Shown one piece after another: positions 59,666 through 64,000 of a stretch of DNA of 64,000 bases (positions are counted from its first letter, which is position 1; each line of letters starts with the position of its first letter). Origin of the DNA: Dryas octopetala (lineage: Eukaryota > Streptophyta > Magnoliopsida > Rosales > Rosaceae); NCBI GenBank assembly GCA_963921425.1, contig OY992832.1, positions 18,636,835 through 18,700,834 of the forward strand, read 5' to 3'. The notes under the pieces were generated by a model. It saw only the letters and a program-made list of their open reading frames with translations. It had not been told where the DNA came from and made no database searches. The translations under genes and the position numbers were made by a program.

Positions 59666-61904
59666 GTGTTACTTTGACTTAATTGGGAAGATGAAACACT
59701 AAGCCTTAGCTAGCTAGCTTATTAGTCCATCTCATAAATAATGTGCAATATCATGCAATTTATCTCATATGCATGATGCATGCACGAAGTTTCTAATTGA
59801 TGCAAAATGTTCTTTATGGAAAAGAGAAAGGAAGAGAACTTTAACTGAGCCAAACAAAGAAATGGACCTTGGAAGATAAGCTATAAACACTAACCTTATA
59901 GCTTAATTATCAATCTATTCATAAATATGTGAGTACTATGCAATTTATCACCAACTGATGCTTTTTCATGTATGCTATAATTTTTGGTGTTGAACTTTGT
60001 TGCCTTATCACATGGCAGCTATGAGCAAGTGTGGGGCTTGGCCATAATGGGGAGCAACTTTTTAGAGTTCTAGTTCTGTATGCCTGCCCAAAAATGTGCC
60101 CCTAATCTGCTATCTTTGCTAGTAGTTGCAGGGTCCAATCACCCCATATCTTTGTACAGAGACACCATACCCATCACTAATTATTGATCGTCACCTTTGA
60201 AATTGAGTGTGTTGTTGACCTTGTCTCAATTCTAAAGGGAACTTGTGGTTTGAGCTAGCAATGGCTGATATAGTGCAGTCCTATTGAGCATAGCAAACTG
60301 TTTGCTTGGCTGATGTGCCATGTTGAGTCAGAATCCCATGAAGCCAAAATAAAATCCTTCTCATTTTGTTTTGGAACAATTGATATGCACACAAAATCAG
60401 TTGCAATACATGTGCATGGCTTATCCATTTGCAGTGGTGTGTGCTGGTCACTAGCACAAAAGAGACTGATCAACACAACAAAGGGACTGCATGCTATCAT
60501 TTTTTTGATATGGTTTGCTCTTTGTCTTTAGGACTCTGAAAAAAGGGATGAAGAAACAGTCAAAATTTGTGTATAATACAGACTGAATATGCAATATACA
60601 CTAACTGTTTGATTGCCACTATTCATATACATACACACTAATTAACATAAAGAGGGCCGGGGTAATTGAAATTCAAATGTGCATGCAAGTTTAGGAATTG
60701 TTGGTTATTTTAAAAAGTCAAGGGGGTTATAGTTCTTCTGGACGGAGGGAGAGGCAATTAATCTTCTTACAAGAGTACTTAATCATGGACATAATGATTA
60801 TTTCACTTCTTTCCCACAAATGACAACTAAAGCTAGGTGTTTTGGGTTGTTAAGTTTGGGGGATTATTGAGTTTTAGTGACATCGATCTTTTCTCATTAT
60901 CAGGACTATTAGGTCAGCAACCCTTTCTTTTACATTGTTTTTTAAGTTTGGGTGAAATTTTTCTATAGTCAATAACATAATTCAAAACCCATAGAGATAT
61001 GCTTAAGTGAATTTGACTTTAATCTCAACTCAATTAGTCAAGTGTCATATCCAAAAGCTAATCAAGGGCATGAAACCTCTTTAGTTTTTCATTTTGGCAC
61101 ACAAAACTGACCCAGATGGTAAAATCATTAGGCTTGTTTTTATATGATTGTTTATAACTTTGTTTAGAGTACTGCTTAGGTTCCAATATGTTTTAGCCAA
61201 TACTTTGATGTGAAATCACACCTATTTTGTTTCATTAATTATCCAGATCCACTCCAAAGAAAACCAAGCCAAGGCCAATGGTCAAAGTGGGTCCATTGTT
61301 TCATGACTAGGTTCTCACCAAAAGGAATGATTTGTAGTCTGACTGGGACAAATATTGGACCCATACAATGTCCCTCAAAAGGAGGTTAAGATGTTTTAGA
61401 GGAAAATGGGACTCTGACTAAGTCCTTGGGACCCAATTCTGCTTCCCTTACACTGATGTTGTCCCCCTTTTTGAGCTTAATTTATGTTTCACCTCATGAA
61501 TTTGTCTACCAGCCTCTCAAGTTTGAAGAACCTACCCTTGTCATGGCCACCATGATAAATAATTGTTTCATCTACCAATAGATAAGGAAAACTAACAAGA
61601 GACATAACCTCTCAAACCTATCTCAAACCCACTTTGTACCCTCACTCTAATTTCCATTAATAGTGAAAATAATCTAAGACAAACTTTAACTCTATGCACC
61701 CAAAATAAGTATCTTAACTTTTTCATTAATTACAATATATAAGATTAGATTAGTTTTCAATTTAAATATATTAAAAGTATAATATAGCACCAGAAATGTT
61801 CAAGCACTTTGACGTCAAGTGTTTTGATAGAAAACATGTCTTAAGTTGATGGTGAAAATCTAATGGTTAAACCAATAAATGCATTAAAAGTATGTAAAAG
61901 TATG
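59666..61904. other. Intergenic, no gene seen
   Basis: More even composition than the repeats to the left; no ORF with a domain. The small ORFs at about 60255-60531 lie on opposite strands of the same stretch and look random. Confidence 0.5.
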
Positions 61905-61995
61905 TACAAAATACATTGGAGGAAATTGAATCCTGAACATATTCTAATCTTAATCCATTACCTCACTTATCTTCACCACTTGGACTAACTCCAAA
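61905..61995 (-). mobile_element. tRNA-derived SINE-like copy
   Basis: Minus strand: gttagtccaagtggtgaaga (A-box side), ggattaagattagaat, caggattcaatttcctcc (B-box side). Clear relative of the copy at 47316-47412. Confidence 0.5.
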
Positions 61996-62977
61996 GGTGT
62001 AATGTATGTTTTTTATTAATTGTTTTAGATTTTTGTCCTCTCAATTAGAGCTTAATAAGTTCCTATTAAATTATGTGTGATGTCAACTGCTTTAACATTC
62101 CTTGATGTAGCACAATTTTCTTAAGCTTGACACAAGATGGTGAGTCAAATATTATGGCTCCGAAAGTGGATGAAATTATTGATCTCATTATATTAGTCTT
62201 AAATCACTTTTACACATTCATATGTTTGGGTGCAAATGTCATATAAAAGCACATATGCTTTCCACTCGACAGCATGGGGTTTAATATGGTTTTGGTACAA
62301 ATTCTTGTCAAATTCTTGTCAACTTTTTGGCTGCATTTTGAATTTGTATGAAATTTATTACAGTCAAGTCAAAACACATGGGCTAAATATGTAGTTGCAT
62401 TTCAGAATGTAGAAAATTAATTCTGATTTAGAAATATTCATTGTTTCTTGCATTCGATCTAATTCATTGGAACATAGAGTGGTTGTTAGTTTACACAAGG
62501 GTTTGGGGATCTGAAATGGAAGAGGGATATCTAGACAATTTTCAAGGGATCAAGGCCCAGATGCCATAGTTGGGTGGCCAACAAAAAAGAAGTTAGGCCC
62601 AAGATAGGCTCAGTTGGCCCAGATGCGAATAGTTGGCCTCAGCTACAATGTCATGCTTCCACTTAGAAATTTGTCTTCAAAGTGTGACAAGCAGTTAAGC
62701 ATTCCTTATTACTTTCTAATGTGTATAAACAAATGATAAGACAATTACATTTAAGGCACTCTTGTATCCTAATAGAAACGAAAATAATTTACAGCATAGC
62801 TCCTCAGCCTCCTCCACACCTATTTTAAGAGTCCAATCTTCTGCTTGTATTTTCTGTGCTGATATTATACATTTGTCCAAAACAATGTATTTTTAGACTT
62901 CCATTTAACAATATCAACACAGAAAACAAAAGGATCGTATTTTCTATTTCAAACCCCAAATTCTGTGAGTTCCCCAT
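61996..62977. other. Intergenic; 3' flank of the CNGC gene
   Basis: No gene seen. The last few hundred bases before 62978 are presumably the CNGC15 3' UTR. Confidence 0.5.
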
Positions 62978-64000
62978 TCATTCATCAACAACAGAAAAAT
63001 CTGGCTCTGCTGGCTTCTGCAACGATACAACCCCAGAATCTGACCCAGAATGGTTATTGACACCCCTCCTAGTGCTTGCAGCTAGCCTTGCTGCATATGT
63101 AGCCAAGCCTGACAGAGGTGTGGGTTGTGCAGGCTCAGTAGCTGTGGGATTTTCCATAGCCTTGAGCTCAGCTGCTTCCTTACGTTTCTTATGCCGGCGC
63201 CATGCTGCCTGTATGAAACATGCAGCCCATAACCGCCACTGGTGTGAATAGAACCGGAACTTGTGCCTAAGTTGCTTGCTATGAAGTCTTCTAAATTGGG
63301 ATGCTACAAATTTCAAGTCCTCTGCTACTAGAGCAAATGCTTCTACTTCAGAAATGGCTTTGACTGTGCGCGTTGAAGATGGGAGTATGACACTTGGACG
63401 AGGGTCCAAGGCCCATGTCAGCAGTTCCTCCCCACAGAAGTCACCCGGACCAATATGGCATGAGTTGAAGAATCCAGTGCGGCCACCATTGGTGGTGTAA
63501 GAGTCAAGGTGGCCTCGGATTATGAAGAGCATTTCATTGACAGGGTCACCTTCACGCACTAGAATTGTGCCTTCAGTACACAAGGCAGGTTTAAGCCTCT
63601 CACATATTGCATCTAGCATCCTTTCATCCATTTGATCAAACCAAGGAACCTGTTCATATAATGTAAACAATGACACCAAATTACTAATAATTATACCTTT
63701 CCACAAGTTAGGTACATCACAAACATAATCCAGTTGGAGCTGCAGATTATCAGGCTACTTTCTTTATCCTCACAGATCTCCTGAACTGGTTATTGAACCA
63801 AAAGAATTAACAATTAACACTACTGGTTAAATTATAGCTAATAGTAACTTACTCGGCGAACAAGGTCAAGGCAAAGGTGGCGCTTGATGTCTCTTCGAAG
63901 ATCCATAGGTAGGCCTTTAAGAAGAGTTTCCTCATCAACTCCTCGAGTAGCCAACCACTTATACTGATCATACTTCCGCACAGACAGTCTTAATTCTGGA
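62978..64000 (-). CDS. CNGC15: Cyclic nucleotide-gated ion channel, CNGC15 type (last two exons; 5' part beyond window)
   Basis: Last exon 62978-63649 and the preceding exon 63853 to the window edge, joined in phase 0. The visible protein is about 272 aa. The earlier exon gives SVRKYDQYKWLATRGVDEET and LRRDIKRHLCLDLVRR, the C-linker after S6. The last exon gives the cyclic-nucleotide-binding domain (VPWFDQMDERMLDAICERLK, REGDPVNEMLFIIRGHLDSY, phosphate-binding cassette GPGDFCGEELLTWALDPRP), the calmodulin-binding region and IQ motif (FIQAAWRRHKKRKE), and a tail with GSDSGVVSLQKPAEPDFS. This tail and the YKWLATRGVDEE block fit Arabidopsis CNGC15, which forms nuclear-envelope Ca2+ channels in legumes and other plants. 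The six membrane segments and pore are outside the window. No lesion seen. Confidence 0.93.

Overview
This window is nuclear DNA of a flowering plant: AT-rich, with host genes split into short exons by GT-AG introns, long intergenic stretches packed with MITEs, tRNA-type SINEs, microsatellites and DNA transposons, and plant-only protein families (DUF707, LOG, CNGC15, plant mobile domain). I infer a eudicot, possibly a woody rosid such as a Rosaceae species; that guess is weak because no homology search could be run. One assembly gap of 200 N lies at 37414-37613.

Host genes, all on the minus strand: (1) a 14-exon DUF707 gene (3641-9016, 384 aa) whose reading frame I rebuilt exon by exon; (2) a 3-exon membrane-anchored protein with two GT-A-like domains (12318-16294, 934 aa); (3) three 3'-terminal exons of a LOG cytokinin-activating enzyme (34630-35510) whose 5' exons I cannot find; (4) the last two exons of a CNGC15-type cyclic-nucleotide-gated channel running off the right edge (62978-64000).

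Mobile elements dominate the rest. At the left edge is a decayed hAT element (1-2712) with one nonsense codon and one frameshift. From about 24.97 to 33.11 kb lies a decayed composite Mutator-like element. It carries a plant-mobile-domain gene on the plus strand and a FAR1/MULE transposase fused to an OTU-protease-like domain on the minus strand, with GTTCGG/CCGAAC minisatellites near both ends. Its transposase has lost a catalytic Asp and its OTU domain the catalytic Cys. From 37850 to 43609 lies a young, apparently complete MuDR-type element: two 306-bp terminal inverted repeats (about 97% identical by eye), a 9-bp target duplication with one mismatch, an intact 957-aa transposase (three exons) and, convergent to it, an intact 129-aa GRF zinc-finger protein with a C-terminal membrane segment. 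This two-gene convergent layout copies maize MuDR, but the second gene is unlike mudrB. Two hairpin-like elements with similar ends (36251-37684 and 44677-45562) flank it.

The remaining intergenic DNA holds at least six related palindromic MITEs that share an internal arm, a three-level nested MITE at 57 kb, further foldback elements at 50.5, 55.0 and 58.4 kb, SINE copies, a dispersed hairpin repeat family, and several recent local tandem duplications. From 45.6 to 62.9 kb I see no host gene.
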